DNA of 58,086 nt from assembly GCA_937884755.1 (NCBI GenBank), contig CAKZYJ010000335.1:1-58086 (forward strand). Direction: 5' to 3'. The notes under the pieces were generated by a model, which was not told the DNA's origin, did not search any database, and saw only the letters and a list, made by a program, of their open reading frames with translations. Below are positions 33,869-44,349 of this stretch, piece by piece. The DNA comes from an uncultured Flammeovirgaceae bacterium. Lineage in GTDB: Bacteria > Bacteroidota > Bacteroidia > Cytophagales > Cyclobacteriaceae. Position 1 is the stretch's first letter. The number at the start of each line of letters is the position of its first letter. A program made the translations under genes and the position numbers.

Positions 33869-36259
33869 GTGATTCGTTTTTTTCGTTCATTGCTCCGGCA
33901 GGAACAGCGGCGGTTGACCCGTCATCCTATTCGGTATATTCTATTCCGACTGATCCTAATTGGCATATTTGGCCTTATCTTCAGTATTGGTTTAATCTAC
34001 TCGGTACATTCTGGCTGGTTTGGTAAACTTCCAACGTACGCCGAACTAAAAGATGTCCGTAATCATACCGCATCCGAAGTTTACTCTTTCGATGGAGTAC
34101 TTCTTGGTCGTTACTATATTGAAAACCGTACTGTTACTACCATTGATAAAGTACCGACTGCACTACTAAATGCGCTGGTGGCTACCGAGGATGCTCGCTT
34201 CTACGAACATGAAGGAATTGACTACCGGAGCCTGGCTCGGGTGTTAGTCAAAAGCATTCTGCTTCAGAATGAAAGTTCAGGCGGAGGGAGTACGTTGACG
34301 CAGCAACTCGCTAAAAACTTGTACCCCCGGCAGCGACATGGTATGCTTCCTATGCCAGTCAACAAAAATCGGGAAGCGATCATTGCTCGCCGGATTGAGA
34401 ACCTTTATCCCAAAGAAGAAATTCTGATGCTGTACCTAAACACTGTTCCTTTCGGCGGAAATGTTTACGGTATTGAAGCCGCTTCCCGAAGATTTTTTAA
34501 TAAATCGGCTGCTGACCTGCATACCGAAGAGTCAGCGGTACTGGTAGGAATGCTGAAGGCCACTACCACGTACAGCCCCCGACTGTACCCCGAGCGAGCT
34601 CAGCAGCGCCGCAATGTTGTACTCAGTCAAATGGAAAAGTACGGGTATCTAACAACAGTAGATAAAGACTCTCTCCAAGAGTTAAGCCTGGAATTGGATT
34701 ATAATTTTATCACCCACAATACCGGACTAGCACCCTACTTTAGGGAAAAACTTCGGCACGAATTACAACAGTGGCTCAACGATCATCCGAAAGATGACGG
34801 CACTGTCTACAACTTATACACCGATGGCCTTAAAGTATACACCACCTTGGATGCTCGTTTACAGCGCCATGCTGAACAAGCCGTCAAGGAGCACATGAAG
34901 GATCTTCAACAGACTTTTGACAAGCATTGGGAAGGTAGAAAGCCCTGGGGAGAAGATGAGACGATGATTCGTCGAGCCATGCTAAATTCCGACCGTTACA
35001 AACGAGGGAAACAGGCTGGTAAATCCGATGAGGAGATTAATGCTGAATTTACTCAGCCGACCCTAATGACGGTGTTCACCTGGGATGGTGAACAGGAAAA
35101 GACCATGACTCCGCTGGATTCAATTCGTTACTACCAGATGTTTCTGAATGCTGGGTTTCTTGCAATGCGACCCGAGAACGGCCACGTAAAGGCTTGGGTA
35201 GGTGGCATTGATCATAAATATTTCCAGTACGATCATGTAACGGCTCAGCGGCAGGTAGGCTCTACGTTTAAACCTGTAGTGTACGCCGCTGCATTAGAGA
35301 CAGGTGCCGATCCCTGTGAGTACATTTCTAACGAACGCCGTGTATACGCTAACTACAAAGACTGGTCACCAGGTAACTCCGATGGTCACTATGATGGATT
35401 TTATTCCATGCAGGGAGCCCTCACCAATTCAGTGAATACGGTAACCGTAGATTTGATAATGAATACTGGGGTTGACCGGGTTGTAGATTTAGCCCAACGA
35501 ATGGGCGTGCAAAATGATTTACCGTTAGAACCAGCCATTGCATTGGGTACGGCAGATTTATCATTATACGAAATGCTTTCGGTTTACAGCACTTTTGTGA
35601 ACCGGGGAATGAACGTTAAACCCATTTACGTACTGGGTATTGAAGATCAGGAGGGCAATGTAATTGCGAAGTTTAACGACAAGCCCAATGTCCAGAGAGC
35701 ACTCTCTCAGCGTACTGCCGAACTGATGGTTGAAATGATGAAGACCGTAGTAGATAGTGGCACCGCTCGCCGACTTAGGTTCCGCTACGGCTTGAAAAAC
35801 GATATTATTGGAAAGACCGGTACTACCCAGTCCCACGCCGACGGATGGTTCATTGGGGCTACGCCTAAATTGGTAGCCGGTGCTTGGGTAGGAGGAGATA
35901 ATCGCTTAGTGCGCTTCCGTTCTATCAGTTTAGGACAAGGCGCTAATACCGCTCTTCCGATTTACGGCAAGTTTATGCAAGCCTTTAATCAGGATGCAAC
36001 ATTTAAGAAATTACGTTACGCAAAATTCCCCCAACCCTCTCGGTGGGTGCGTTCCACTTTAGCCTGCGATTTTTATCGGGAAGAAGAGGATAAGGGCTTC
36101 TTACGGGAGTTCTTTGCTAAGAAGGAAAATGATGACCGGAAACCCGAACGGGTCTATGAACCAAACCCCACCCGACGCCCTGTCAAAAAATCAACCCAGA
36201 GGAAAAAGAAAAAGGGTGGATTAAAAGAGTTTGTTCGAAGTATTTTCGGCGGCAACTAA
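33869..36259 (+). CDS. Class A penicillin-binding protein (PBP1A-like)
   Basis: A 796-aa bifunctional peptidoglycan synthase. Membrane anchor at about 24-46. The GT51 domain has intact motifs: ATEDARFYEHEGID (catalytic Glu), GGGSTLTQQLAKNLYP and NREAIIARRIE. The transpeptidase has STFKP (Ser-x-x-Lys), SVN in TNSVNTVTVDL and KTGTTQSHADGW. The C-terminal tail is strongly basic (RRPVKKSTQRKKKKGG). It starts at GTG 33869; no ATG occurs before the anchor. Likely a cell-wall house-keeping enzyme, and useful here as an intact contrast for the degenerate GT51 protein at 21448. Confidence 0.93.
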   Translation: MIRFFRSLLRQEQRRLTRHPIRYILFRLILIGIFGLIFSIGLIYSVHSGWFGKLPTYAELKDVRNHTASEVYSFDGVLLGRYYIENRTVTTIDKVPTALLNALVATEDARFYEHEGIDYRSLARVLVKSILLQNESSGGGSTLTQQLAKNLYPRQRHGMLPMPVNKNREAIIARRIENLYPKEEILMLYLNTVPFGGNVYGIEAASRRFFNKSAADLHTEESAVLVGMLKATTTYSPRLYPERAQQRRNVVLSQMEKYGYLTTVDKDSLQELSLELDYNFITHNTGLAPYFREKLRHELQQWLNDHPKDDGTVYNLYTDGLKVYTTLDARLQRHAEQAVKEHMKDLQQTFDKHWEGRKPWGEDETMIRRAMLNSDRYKRGKQAGKSDEEINAEFTQPTLMTVFTWDGEQEKTMTPLDSIRYYQMFLNAGFLAMRPENGHVKAWVGGIDHKYFQYDHVTAQRQVGSTFKPVVYAAALETGADPCEYISNERRVYANYKDWSPGNSDGHYDGFYSMQGALTNSVNTVTVDLIMNTGVDRVVDLAQRMGVQNDLPLEPAIALGTADLSLYEMLSVYSTFVNRGMNVKPIYVLGIEDQEGNVIAKFNDKPNVQRALSQRTAELMVEMMKTVVDSGTARRLRFRYGLKNDIIGKTGTTQSHADGWFIGATPKLVAGAWVGGDNRLVRFRSISLGQGANTALPIYGKFMQAFNQDATFKKLRYAKFPQPSRWVRSTLACDFYREEEDKGFLREFFAKKENDDRKPERVYEPNPTRRPVKKSTQRKKKKGGLKEFVRSIFGGN

Positions 36260-36518
36260 TCATTCTGTTTTTGGTGACTGACAGATCAGTTAGCCAATAC
36301 AAAGAGTCATCTTTATTATCAGGAATCCAACCATGCTGCGAGGCTTCTCATTATCTATAAGTTTCTAATTTTATCGTATAGCTTCGTAGAGAATGTAGTA
36401 CATCGGATTATTGAGGTGTACTAGACAATAACGATAGTAACCCCTTTTGTGATTTATTAAGAACCAATAGGTAAAACTTTGGTAGGTAGGTTTACGATAT
36501 AGAGAAGAAAGAGCAACT

Positions 36519-37403
36519 ATGCCTCAGAAGAAATGTGTTTTTGTGGTGAATCCTATTTCGGGATTGGGAAAGCAAAAGGATATCCCGGCTTTAATCCGTC
36601 AGCATTTGGACTCCAGCCGGTTCGAGTATGAAATAGTTTTTACTGAGTATCCCACTCACGCAACTGAAATTGGGAAAAAATACCGGAACCAAGCCGATTA
36701 TATCGTTGCTGTGGGGGGGGATGGAACTATCAATGAAACGGCTAGCGCATTATTAGGAAGTGATACCGCTTTGGGAATTATACCTTTAGGATCGGGTAAT
36801 GGTTTTGCTCGCCACTTAAATATTTCTACCAACCCAATTCGGGCCATCAAGCAGCTTAATCATGCCCAAGAGAGTCCTTTAGACGTAGGCTTTTTAAACG
36901 AATATCCCTTTTTTAATGTCTCCGGTACCGGCTTTGATGCACTAATCAGTAAGAAATTTGCTCGTCAGACTCGACGTGGTTACGCTACCTATATTCGTTG
37001 TGTTTGGGAAGAAATTGCCAATTATCGCCCGCGAAGCTATCGCTATAAGCTGAATGGTACCGAGGTAGAAGATGAATTTTTCTTTATTGCCTTCGCCAAC
37101 TCCGAGCAATACGGTAACAACGCAATTATCGCCCCGCAAGCTGAAACAAATGACGGATTGCTCGATATCGTAATGGTTAAGCCCTTTCCAGTAGCTTATA
37201 CCGTCACTTTTACACTGTTATCGTTTAGTAGACTAATACATTTATCGCCCTACGTAGAAATATTTCAGACCGATCACTTTGAAGTTCAGCAACTAAACGA
37301 TCCATTAATTCACATCGACGGCGAATATGTCGAAACCGATTCGCAGAAACTTGAAGTTTCTCTACGTCCTAATAATTTACAGGTATTACGTCCAATAAAT
37401 TAA
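36519..37403 (+). CDS. Diacylglycerol kinase-family lipid kinase
   Basis: A 294-aa soluble enzyme of the DAGK/YegS/DgkB-like family. The N-terminal nucleotide-binding part shows VNPISGLGKQ, then AVGGDGTINETASALLG, then IPLGSGNGFARHL; GGDGT and GSGNGFAR are signature motifs. The C-terminal beta part ends with DPLIHIDGEY, also typical. It phosphorylates a lipid hydroxyl group (diacylglycerol, sphingosine-like or other); the lipid is unknown, though Bacteroidota do contain sphingolipids. A 258-base gap separates it from PBP1A. Confidence 0.9.
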   Translation: MPQKKCVFVVNPISGLGKQKDIPALIRQHLDSSRFEYEIVFTEYPTHATEIGKKYRNQADYIVAVGGDGTINETASALLGSDTALGIIPLGSGNGFARHLNISTNPIRAIKQLNHAQESPLDVGFLNEYPFFNVSGTGFDALISKKFARQTRRGYATYIRCVWEEIANYRPRSYRYKLNGTEVEDEFFFIAFANSEQYGNNAIIAPQAETNDGLLDIVMVKPFPVAYTVTFTLLSFSRLIHLSPYVEIFQTDHFEVQQLNDPLIHIDGEYVETDSQKLEVSLRPNNLQVLRPIN

Positions 37404-37687
37404 TGATTTGGTAATAAAAGCTTAACAGACCGGTAACAACTTCATGAAAAAGAAATAGGTTATTTACATAACCAATTATTGTTGCATTTGATCTATCTTT
37501 CATACGCTCGCAACAGGTTCCTCATTTGGCTAGATGCCCGCCATTTAGCGCTGTACCCCTCTCGCTTCTTCTCTTCTCGCTGTTTGTTGTTAAACCTCAA
37601 CCTTTTCTGCCATGCTGTTTAGTTTAAACAATGCCGAAATGACGGCCAGCACCCTGCTTTACGTTATCCAATTTAAATTTTTACGAT

Positions 37688-38536
37688 ATGTCCAAAAAAC
37701 GCTCCATCGAGGTTGCGGTTATTTCCGATGTACACTTGGGTACTTACGGCTGCCGCGCCAAAGAACTGCTAAGCTATCTGAAAAGCATTAAGCCTAAAAT
37801 TCTCGTTCTCAACGGTGATATTATTGACATTTGGCAGTTTAGTAAACGTTACTGGCCTGCTTCCCACATGCGTATTGTAAAACAGATTTTTGGGATGGCT
37901 GCCAAAGGGGTTCAAATCTACTACATCACGGGTAACCACGATGAGATGCTACGGAAGTTTGAAGGGTTTACCATGGGTTCACTACAGATACAAAACAAGG
38001 TTGTACTGGAGTTAGATGATCGTAAAGCCTGGATATTTCACGGAGATGTGTTCGATATTACGATGAAGCACTCTAAGTGGCTAGCCAAATTGGGAGCTAT
38101 TGGCTACGATACGCTTATCTTGTTAAATGCTTTTGTGAATTTTGTACGGGAGAAAATTGGGATGGGAAGAGTATCTTTCAGCAAAAAGATTAAAAACCGG
38201 GTGAAGGGAGCCGTAAAGTTTATTGATGATTTTGAGAATACCGCTGCAGAAATTGCCATCCAAAATGAGTACGACTACGTTATTTGCGGACATATTCATA
38301 ATCCTGAAATTAAAACAATTCATAACGGACAGGGTAGCGTAGTTTATTTAAATAGTGGCGATTGGATTGAGAATTTAACCGCATTAGAATATAATGACAA
38401 AGTATGGTCTCTCTATCGATTCCAGGAAGATACCGCCATTCACGCCGATAACGGGAAAGCGGAAGAAGAAGAAAATATGGATGTATCAGTCCTTTACAAA
38501 AACCTCGTAGACGAGTTTCGGTTAGAAAAGTCATGA
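37688..38536 (+). CDS. UDP-2,3-diacylglucosamine diphosphatase-like metallophosphatase
   Basis: A 282-aa calcineurin-like phosphoesterase. Metal-binding motifs: SDVHLG (D14, H16), NGDIID (D44), GNHDE (N83, H84, D85), HGDVFD (H118) and GHIHNP near 217. The arrangement matches LpxH-like enzymes, which make lipid X in lipid A synthesis. It lacks a membrane segment but has a helical insertion (about 130-195) with many basic residues. It overlaps the next gene by 4 bases (ATGA). In Bacteroidota such enzymes are frequently paired with a glycosyltransferase, as here. Whether this is the main LpxH is not certain. Confidence 0.85.
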   Translation: MSKKRSIEVAVISDVHLGTYGCRAKELLSYLKSIKPKILVLNGDIIDIWQFSKRYWPASHMRIVKQIFGMAAKGVQIYYITGNHDEMLRKFEGFTMGSLQIQNKVVLELDDRKAWIFHGDVFDITMKHSKWLAKLGAIGYDTLILLNAFVNFVREKIGMGRVSFSKKIKNRVKGAVKFIDDFENTAAEIAIQNEYDYVICGHIHNPEIKTIHNGQGSVVYLNSGDWIENLTALEYNDKVWSLYRFQEDTAIHADNGKAEEEENMDVSVLYKNLVDEFRLEKS

Positions 38537-39522
38537 GGGTACTTTACGCCATTCAGGGCACAGGAAACGGACACATTAGCCGGGCTCGGGATATTGTTCC
38601 CATACTTCAGGATAAAGTCTCGCTGGATTTGTTAGTAAGTGGCATTCAGGCCGATGTGTCTTTACCTTACCCAGTAAGGTATCAGCTTAAAGGAGCAGGT
38701 TTCATCTTTGGAAAATCGGGAGGGGTTGATTTACTGAAAACTTACCAGAAAGCGGATACCCGCCGCTTACTGAAAGATATTAGAAACCTACCGGTGCAGG
38801 AGTACGACTTGGTGATCAATGATTTTGAACCGGTATCGGCTTGGGCGGCCTATTTCAATAAAGTGCCAAGTGTTTCACTCAGCCATCAGAGTGCAATACT
38901 AAATAAAAATGCTCCTCAACCCAAGAAGAAAGATCCGGTAGGGAAGGCGATTTTGAAGAATTATGCACCAACCGATAAATCATTTGGATTTCATTTCGCT
39001 GAGTTTGATAAGAATATTTTTACTCCAGTCGTCCGTCAGCAATTAAGGCAGGCGGAAGTGAGAAATTTAGGACATTACACGGTTTATCTCCCAGCCTTTG
39101 ATGATGCAAAGATTATTAAGCGGCTTAAGGGGCTAAAGGGAGTGCTCTGGCAGGTGTTTTCCAAGCATACTAAAAGTGTCTACCAGGACGGAAATGTGAG
39201 TATTTCTCCGGTCAATAATGAAGCATTCATTCAGAGCCTTACTACCTGTGAAGGCATCTTGTGCGGCGCTGGATTTGAGACCCCGGCAGAAGCTTTGTTT
39301 CTTAGAAAAAAAGTGGTTGTGATTCCCATGAAAAACCAGTATGAGCAGCATTGTAATGCCGCTGCGCTGGAAGCCTTGGGAGTACCAGTGCTGAGTAATT
39401 TCAAAAAGAAACAAATATCCAAACTAGAACAGTGGTTAGAAAAGGACGAAGTAGTTGAGGTAAATTATCCGGATATTACCGAAGAGGTTATTGATCTGGT
39501 ACTTAACCGAGTAGAAGCCTAG
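38533..39522 (+). CDS. Glycosyltransferase of the MGT/MurG-like GT-B group
   Basis: A 329-aa cytoplasmic GT-B-fold protein. The N-terminus GTGNGHISRARDI matches the glycine/His/Arg loop of MurG- and MGT-like enzymes. The C-terminal half has GILCGAGFETPAEALFLRKKVVVIPMKNQYEQHCNAAAL in sections: the donor-binding region where E/Q follows P-A-E-A-L and N-Q-x-E-Q. Sugar donor and acceptor unknown; translational coupling to the LpxH-like gene suggests a role in lipid A or another glycolipid of the envelope. Confidence 0.85.
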   Translation: MRVLYAIQGTGNGHISRARDIVPILQDKVSLDLLVSGIQADVSLPYPVRYQLKGAGFIFGKSGGVDLLKTYQKADTRRLLKDIRNLPVQEYDLVINDFEPVSAWAAYFNKVPSVSLSHQSAILNKNAPQPKKKDPVGKAILKNYAPTDKSFGFHFAEFDKNIFTPVVRQQLRQAEVRNLGHYTVYLPAFDDAKIIKRLKGLKGVLWQVFSKHTKSVYQDGNVSISPVNNEAFIQSLTTCEGILCGAGFETPAEALFLRKKVVVIPMKNQYEQHCNAAALEALGVPVLSNFKKKQISKLEQWLEKDEVVEVNYPDITEEVIDLVLNRVEA

Positions 39523-39622
39523 TATTCAATTTTAACCAAACCAAACTTTTGACTGTACATTTCTACTATTTACCGCTCGAACCTCAAAGGGCGAAGAAGT
39601 ATCATTTTTTAGACTATCAGCC

Positions 39623-40999
39623 TTGAAAGAATTTAGCAAAGAAGTGCTGGATGGTAATTTCCAGTGGGGAGTTTCCACCGCCGCCTACCAAACCGAAGGA
39701 GCTATTTCAACCGATGATAAAGGGCCATCCATTTGGGATGTATTTTCTAACCGGCCAGGTAAAACCTATAATAACCAAAACGCCAATCTGGCTTGTGACT
39801 TTTACCACCGTTACCCAGAAGATTTACAGATTATCCATGACTTAGCAATACCAAACTTTCGATTTTCAGTGGCCTGGTCCAGAATACTTCCACAGGGCAT
39901 TGGCAAAGTAAATCAGCTAGGGCTAGACTTTTACGACCGACTTATCGACCACTGTCTCGAGTCAGGAATTCAACCCTGGGTTACACTCTATCACTGGGAT
40001 CTACCTCAGGCATTAGAGCAGAAGGGAGGATGGACTAACCGGAATATTGTAGCCTGGTTTAGTGAGTTTGTTTCCGTTGTAGTAGATCGATACCGTGACC
40101 GGGTAACTAACTGGATGGTGATAAACGAACCTATGGTTTTTACCGGAGCGGGCTACTTTCTGGGAATTCATGCGCCGGGTCGGAGAGGTCTCAAAAACTT
40201 TCTATCCAGCATTCATCATGCTACCCTTTGTCAGGCCGAGGGTGGAAGGTTGATACGCGATTTGCAACCTAACGCCTTCATCGGCACTACGTTTTCCTGC
40301 TCACCAGTGGAAGCTGCTACCGATAGTGAGCGGGATCAGAAAGCCGCCGAGCGAGTAGATGCTTTGCTAAACCGCCTATTTATTGAACCTTGTTTGGGGC
40401 TAGGCTATCCTACAGAAAAATTCACAGTGCTGTCTAAGCTGGAAAAATTCCAGCAACCGGGTGATGAACAGAGAATGGTTTTTGATTTTGACTTTATTGG
40501 TCTGCAAAATTATACCCGCGAGGTAATTCGTCATTCCTGGTCTATGCCCTATATTTTTGCCCGACAAGTACCACCTCAGAAGCGAAATGTGTCTACTACA
40601 CTAATGGGATGGGAAGTGTATCCAAATGCTATCTACCAAATTTTGAAGCAGTTTCATGAGCGTTATGCGTTAAAAAACATCATTATCACTGAAAATGGAG
40701 CAGCATTTGACGATAAGCTACACGATAATAAAGTTTCTGACCATGAACGACAGAATTACTTGCGACAGCACATTCAAGCCTGTTTGCAAGCTAAAGCAGA
40801 GGGTATACCACTTAATGGATATTTTGTGTGGACCCTGACCGACAATTTTGAGTGGGCGGAAGGGTATCATCCCACATTTGGACTAGTACATGTGAATTTC
40901 CAGAACCAGCAACGTCGGATCAAGCAATCGGGTTATTGGTACAGCAAACTAATACAGGAGTATCGGAAACAGGCTCAACGCCTGAATATCAGGGTCTAG
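39623..40999 (+). CDS. GH1 beta-glucosidase/galactosidase
   Basis: A 458-aa cytoplasmic family 1 glycoside hydrolase, without a signal peptide. N-terminus FQWGVSTAAYQTEGA, then YHWDLPQALEQKGGW; the acid/base Glu169 is in INEP and the nucleophile Glu357 in ITENG. The C-terminal DNFEWAEGYHPTFGL is typical. It starts at TTG 39623; no in-frame ATG occurs before the conserved start of the domain, so an unusual start codon is likely. Substrate is probably a beta-linked disaccharide. The end overlaps the converging small gene by 11 bases. Confidence 0.92.
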   Translation: MKEFSKEVLDGNFQWGVSTAAYQTEGAISTDDKGPSIWDVFSNRPGKTYNNQNANLACDFYHRYPEDLQIIHDLAIPNFRFSVAWSRILPQGIGKVNQLGLDFYDRLIDHCLESGIQPWVTLYHWDLPQALEQKGGWTNRNIVAWFSEFVSVVVDRYRDRVTNWMVINEPMVFTGAGYFLGIHAPGRRGLKNFLSSIHHATLCQAEGGRLIRDLQPNAFIGTTFSCSPVEAATDSERDQKAAERVDALLNRLFIEPCLGLGYPTEKFTVLSKLEKFQQPGDEQRMVFDFDFIGLQNYTREVIRHSWSMPYIFARQVPPQKRNVSTTLMGWEVYPNAIYQILKQFHERYALKNIIITENGAAFDDKLHDNKVSDHERQNYLRQHIQACLQAKAEGIPLNGYFVWTLTDNFEWAEGYHPTFGLVHVNFQNQQRRIKQSGYWYSKLIQEYRKQAQRLNIRV

Positions 41000-41171
41000 T
41001 TATTTGAGACTCTGTACGAATGATATTCATTACTTTACTAGATGTTCGTTTGGTAGGCAGGCGTTCTACAGCTTGAGACATCTGTTGATAGAGCTGTTCT
41101 TCTTCAAGTTTTTGCTGACCGAGCTTTAAGATACGCTGCCGTAGCTCATCAGCAGACTTCTTAGTATTCAT
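40989..41171 (-). CDS. Small hypothetical protein (60 aa)
   Basis: A 60-aa protein from the ATG at 41171, a single amphipathic helix (ADELRQRILKLGQQKLEEEQLYQQM) followed by a basic tail (RLPTKRTSSKV). An upstream TTG at 41243 lengthens the frame but overlaps the neighbour's end; not chosen. No family recognised. It converges on the GH1 gene with an 11-base overlap, and follows the 150-aa gene on the same strand by 68 bases. Confidence 0.5.
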   Translation of the reverse strand: MNTKKSADELRQRILKLGQQKLEEEQLYQQMSQAVERLPTKRTSSKVMNIIRTESQITRP

Positions 41172-41239
41172 GATTGTGTAGCAGGTAGTTGTAGTTAAGC
41201 GACTTATTTCAATACTGTTGTTTCCGGTTAAGGCATATA

Positions 41240-41692
41240 TCAATCTTTTAGTGAAGCTAGTTGTTCTACTTCTTTGTGCGTCAAAAATTCTTGGGCATTT
41301 TCCTGCTTAAAAAATACTCTAAAATCTAGATTGCTGAATTTAGCTTTAGATTGCTTTAACCATTCATTATCGCTCACTAACTTCTCGCGGGAAGCTAGAC
41401 TGGTTAATAAAGCTACTTTGCAGGTTTCGTGGTCTGATAATGGGCTGAGAAGTTCGTTACTGGTCTTAGACCATTTCTTTACAAAAAAGAGGAACTGATG
41501 TGGGTTGATGTCCTGGAAAAAGTCTTTTATAAATAGCCATTTGTTAGTGTCATAGATCGCGGCGATATTCATGGCTATGTCCATAGTTTCATGGTAGAGG
41601 GTTGGTTCGCCGTAGCCGTTAAAGTTAATTTCAACGGCTCCAAGTTCTTTGTTGTACTCGGCACTAGCCAAGCTGTTGATAATCCTATACAT
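41240..41692 (-). CDS. Hypothetical protein, STAS/SpoIIAA-like length (150 aa)
   Basis: A 150-aa cytoplasmic protein. The first 75 residues alternate strands and helices (AVEINFNGYGEPTLYHETMD, IYDTNKWLFIKDFFQDINP) in a way that recalls small STAS-like single-domain proteins of Bacteroidota, but sequence similarity is not decisive. The C-terminal part has KVALLTS and FRVFFKQENAQEFL, matching the FRxFxxxxxAxxWL end in that group. I would treat it as a candidate only. Confidence 0.55.
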   Translation of the reverse strand: MYRIINSLASAEYNKELGAVEINFNGYGEPTLYHETMDIAMNIAAIYDTNKWLFIKDFFQDINPHQFLFFVKKWSKTSNELLSPLSDHETCKVALLTSLASREKLVSDNEWLKQSKAKFSNLDFRVFFKQENAQEFLTHKEVEQLASLKD

Positions 41693-42085
41693 AGTGACGG
41701 TCAGTAAGTAAAAAAATTAACAATTTTACATTAACTGTTTTTACGGTAGTGAGGTAAAGAACAGCTTTTGTTCCGGAATACGGATTAGGTATAGGTCAGT
41801 CTCAGGATACAAATGTAAGCATAAAAATGAAAAAAAGGGTGAATTGAGGGTAAAAAATGTGTAATAGTAACTGTTATTTTATCGATATTTTTGCAATTTT
41901 TTCAAAAAAATATCAAACCGATAGAAGTTGCTTATAGTGAGTAAGTAAAACTATGATCAGGGGTAGTAATTGTATTGTTTCGTATTGGGCATCCTTATTC
42001 ACCAAAATTCTCCCAATTCAATAAATACTTATTGACATTTCGTAGCTATTCTATAGCTAAATTGATTTGGTCCCAATAAGTACTA
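41693..42085. other. 393-bp intergenic region
   Basis: AT-rich with no gene recognised on either strand. It must hold the promoter of the leftward 150-aa gene; no exact TAnnTTTG was found. Nothing else seen. Confidence 0.5.
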
Positions 42086-44164
42086 CTAGCGAATTTGTTG
42101 AAGTGCATCTTCAGGTTGAGTAACTGGTAACTGACATACCTTATTCTGACAAACATAAATGGTGGTCTGTCCTTCTACCAGTTTATTTTCCAGTAAAGCT
42201 AGTGAGCCCTCAGTATCACCTCCTAAGAATAATACATTGGGTAAATACTGCTGATCTAGGGCTCTACGAGAATCCTGGTAATCATTTCCGACTATGGCCA
42301 CTTCGTAGGGTTCGTGAATAATGCGGGTAAGCAAAGTAGCCCAGTTAGCGTAAAACTGAGGGTATTCGGTTAAGCTGGAGGTGACCGCAGCTACCATCAC
42401 TTTGGCTTTCTCTGAATAATTTGTATCAGCAAAGAGTAGCCCCAGTTGCCACAGATTATTAGCCATTTGGGAGTTCGAACCCGGAATAACGTTATCATTG
42501 ATCTCCTTCTGCCGGGCAATCAACGACTCATGTTCGTCGCTGGTATAAAACAGTAGAGGAGTATCCGGATCGGAAAATTGCGTTAGTACATAATCGGTTA
42601 GCGAACGGGCGGTATAAAGCCAAGACTCATCAAAAGTAGCCTGATAGAGATTAATATTAGCTGAAATTAAAAAAGCATAATCATCCAAAAAACCAGGAAC
42701 TGAGTTCTTTCCATCTTTATGGCTCCGGGTTAGAGGGAGATCGTCGTTGATAATTTCTTCTTGTATATACTTAGCGTTTTTGAGAGCAGCTTCTAAGAAT
42801 TTTTGCTCACCAAAAGCCCGGTAAGCATCGACGTAACCGTTAAGCATTAAGGCATTCCAGGCAGTAAGTATCTTATCATCCAGGCCCGGCCGAGTTCGTT
42901 GGGAGCGGGCCGAAAGAAGTTTGGTTTTGGCCTCTTCCAGCACATTTTCTAGTTCAGGCAGAGCAATATCCTTCGATTTAGCAAATTCAGCAAGACGTTG
43001 TTGAGGGTATAGAATATTTTTGCCTTCTTCCCAGTTTCCCATGCTCGTAATATTGAAATAAGCCTTAAACAGACCAGAATCTTCGCCCAGTATCGAATCA
43101 ATTTCCGTGGCTGTCCAGACGTAAAACTTTCCTTCCTCGCCTTCGCTGTCGGCATCCAGAGAGGAGTAAAAAGCACCTTCCGGCGAAGTCATCTCTCTTT
43201 CAACAAAGTCTAGGGTTTCGTACACCCGCTGCCGGTACAATGAATCCTTAGTAAGCTGAAAGGCGTGGCTGTATACACTCACCAGTTGGGCGTTGTCGTA
43301 CAGCATCTTTTCAAAATGTGGGACCTTCCACTGAGTATCAGTTGAGTATCGAGCAAATCCGCCCCCTAGATGATCGTATAAACCACCTAAAGCCATACGG
43401 TCTAAGGTGGTGAGTACGGCCTCTTTAGCTGTATCGTTATTGGAGTAGTAGTGATATTGCAACAGATATTCCAGGTTAACCGGCATCGGAAACTTAGGAG
43501 CCCCCTGATTGCCGCCCCACTCTTTATCCAGTTGCGGTTCCCAGGTAGCAAATAAATCGTCGAGTGTCTGAGCCGTATACTCTTTCTTGTTTTCAGACAC
43601 TTCAACCTGGTCAATGGTGCGTATTCCTTCCGTAACCTGTGCAGCGATGGTCGTAATTCGGGACGAATCTTCCTGGTAGGTTTCTAATAGCTTACGCAAC
43701 ACTTGCATCCACTGGTCTTTGGGAAGATACGTACCGGCGAAGAACGGACGCCCGTCCGGCAGGGCAACTGCATTCAGCGGCCAGCCGCCCCGCCCGGTAA
43801 GAAGCTGAGCGGCGTTCATATAAATCTGATCCACATCGGGACGTTCTTCCCGATCAACCTTGATAGAAACGAAGTGCTCGTTCATGTAAGCGGCAACTGC
43901 CGAATCTTCAAAGCTCTCGTGCTCCATCACGTGACACCAGTGGCAGGCTGCGTAGCCAATACTCACAATCACTAGCTTTTCTTCTTGCTTTGCCTTTTCC
44001 AACGCTTCTTCTCCCCAGGGATACCAATCAACCGGATTGTTAGCGTGTTGCAGAAGATAGGGGCTGGTTTCGTTGATTAGAGCGTTAGAAGAATCGGAGG
44101 GTTGCTGGGCGCAGGCGGTTGTCAATAAGAGAAAAGCAAAACCAACGAATAAAACAGTGCGCAT
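42086..44164 (-). CDS. DUF255 thioredoxin-domain protein (YyaL/SPATA20-like), lipoprotein
   Basis: A 692-aa protein from the ATG at 44164; the TTG at 44215 is not needed. Signal peptide with lipobox TTAC (Cys18), so envelope-located, while many family members are cytoplasmic. The DUF255 domain begins [24 protein letters not shown] (in parts) and contains the redox motif [14 protein letters not shown]. The long C-terminal part is an (alpha/alpha) toroid like N-acylglucosamine epimerases ([23 protein letters not shown]). Function of this family is unknown; a thiol-redox-linked sugar role has been suggested. Single gene with its own promoter-like element. Confidence 0.9.
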   Translation of the reverse strand: MRTVLFVGFAFLLLTTACAQQPSDSSNALINETSPYLLQHANNPVDWYPWGEEALEKAKQEEKLVIVSIGYAACHWCHVMEHESFEDSAVAAYMNEHFVSIKVDREERPDVDQIYMNAAQLLTGRGGWPLNAVALPDGRPFFAGTYLPKDQWMQVLRKLLETYQEDSSRITTIAAQVTEGIRTIDQVEVSENKKEYTAQTLDDLFATWEPQLDKEWGGNQGAPKFPMPVNLEYLLQYHYYSNNDTAKEAVLTTLDRMALGGLYDHLGGGFARYSTDTQWKVPHFEKMLYDNAQLVSVYSHAFQLTKDSLYRQRVYETLDFVEREMTSPEGAFYSSLDADSEGEEGKFYVWTATEIDSILGEDSGLFKAYFNITSMGNWEEGKNILYPQQRLAEFAKSKDIALPELENVLEEAKTKLLSARSQRTRPGLDDKILTAWNALMLNGYVDAYRAFGEQKFLEAALKNAKYIQEEIINDDLPLTRSHKDGKNSVPGFLDDYAFLISANINLYQATFDESWLYTARSLTDYVLTQFSDPDTPLLFYTSDEHESLIARQKEINDNVIPGSNSQMANNLWQLGLLFADTNYSEKAKVMVAAVTSSLTEYPQFYANWATLLTRIIHEPYEVAIVGNDYQDSRRALDQQYLPNVLFLGGDTEGSLALLENKLVEGQTTIYVCQNKVCQLPVTQPEDALQQIR

Positions 44165-44219
44165 TTGATGAGTTATATTCAGTAATAGAGTAAAGGTCTG
44201 TATGCCGAACGACAATAGC

Positions 44220-44227
44220 CAAAAATA
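44220..44227 (-). promoter_or_regulatory. Candidate -7 promoter element (TATTTTTG)
   Basis: Minus-strand exact TAnnTTTG match, 55 bases before the ATG of the DUF255 gene at 44164. It excludes the alternative TTG start at 44215 as a likely beginning because that lies only 5 bases beyond the element. Confidence 0.45.
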
Positions 44228-44296
44228 AGTTTGATCAGAAACACTTCTTCTAAAACGAACCGGTTGAGGTATCAGCTAAAGATAAACCATAGGAAC

Positions 44297-44328
44297 TTTG
44301 GCTTCGTGTAGCATCTTCCTTATATTTC
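44297..44328 (+). promoter_or_regulatory. Candidate promoter of the copper-monooxygenase-like cassette
   Basis: TTTG (44297-44300), 20 bases, then TATATTTC (44321-44328). This matches the Bacteroidota TTTG-N19/20-TAnnTTTG pattern except for the last base and is 21 bases before the ATG at 44350. Confidence 0.5.
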
Positions 44329-44349
44329 ATCATTAACTAAACTTATTGC

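Noticed and set aside
37404-37687. Small open frame starting near 37612
   Set aside because: It runs into the LpxH-like gene in another frame and lacks protein-like composition.
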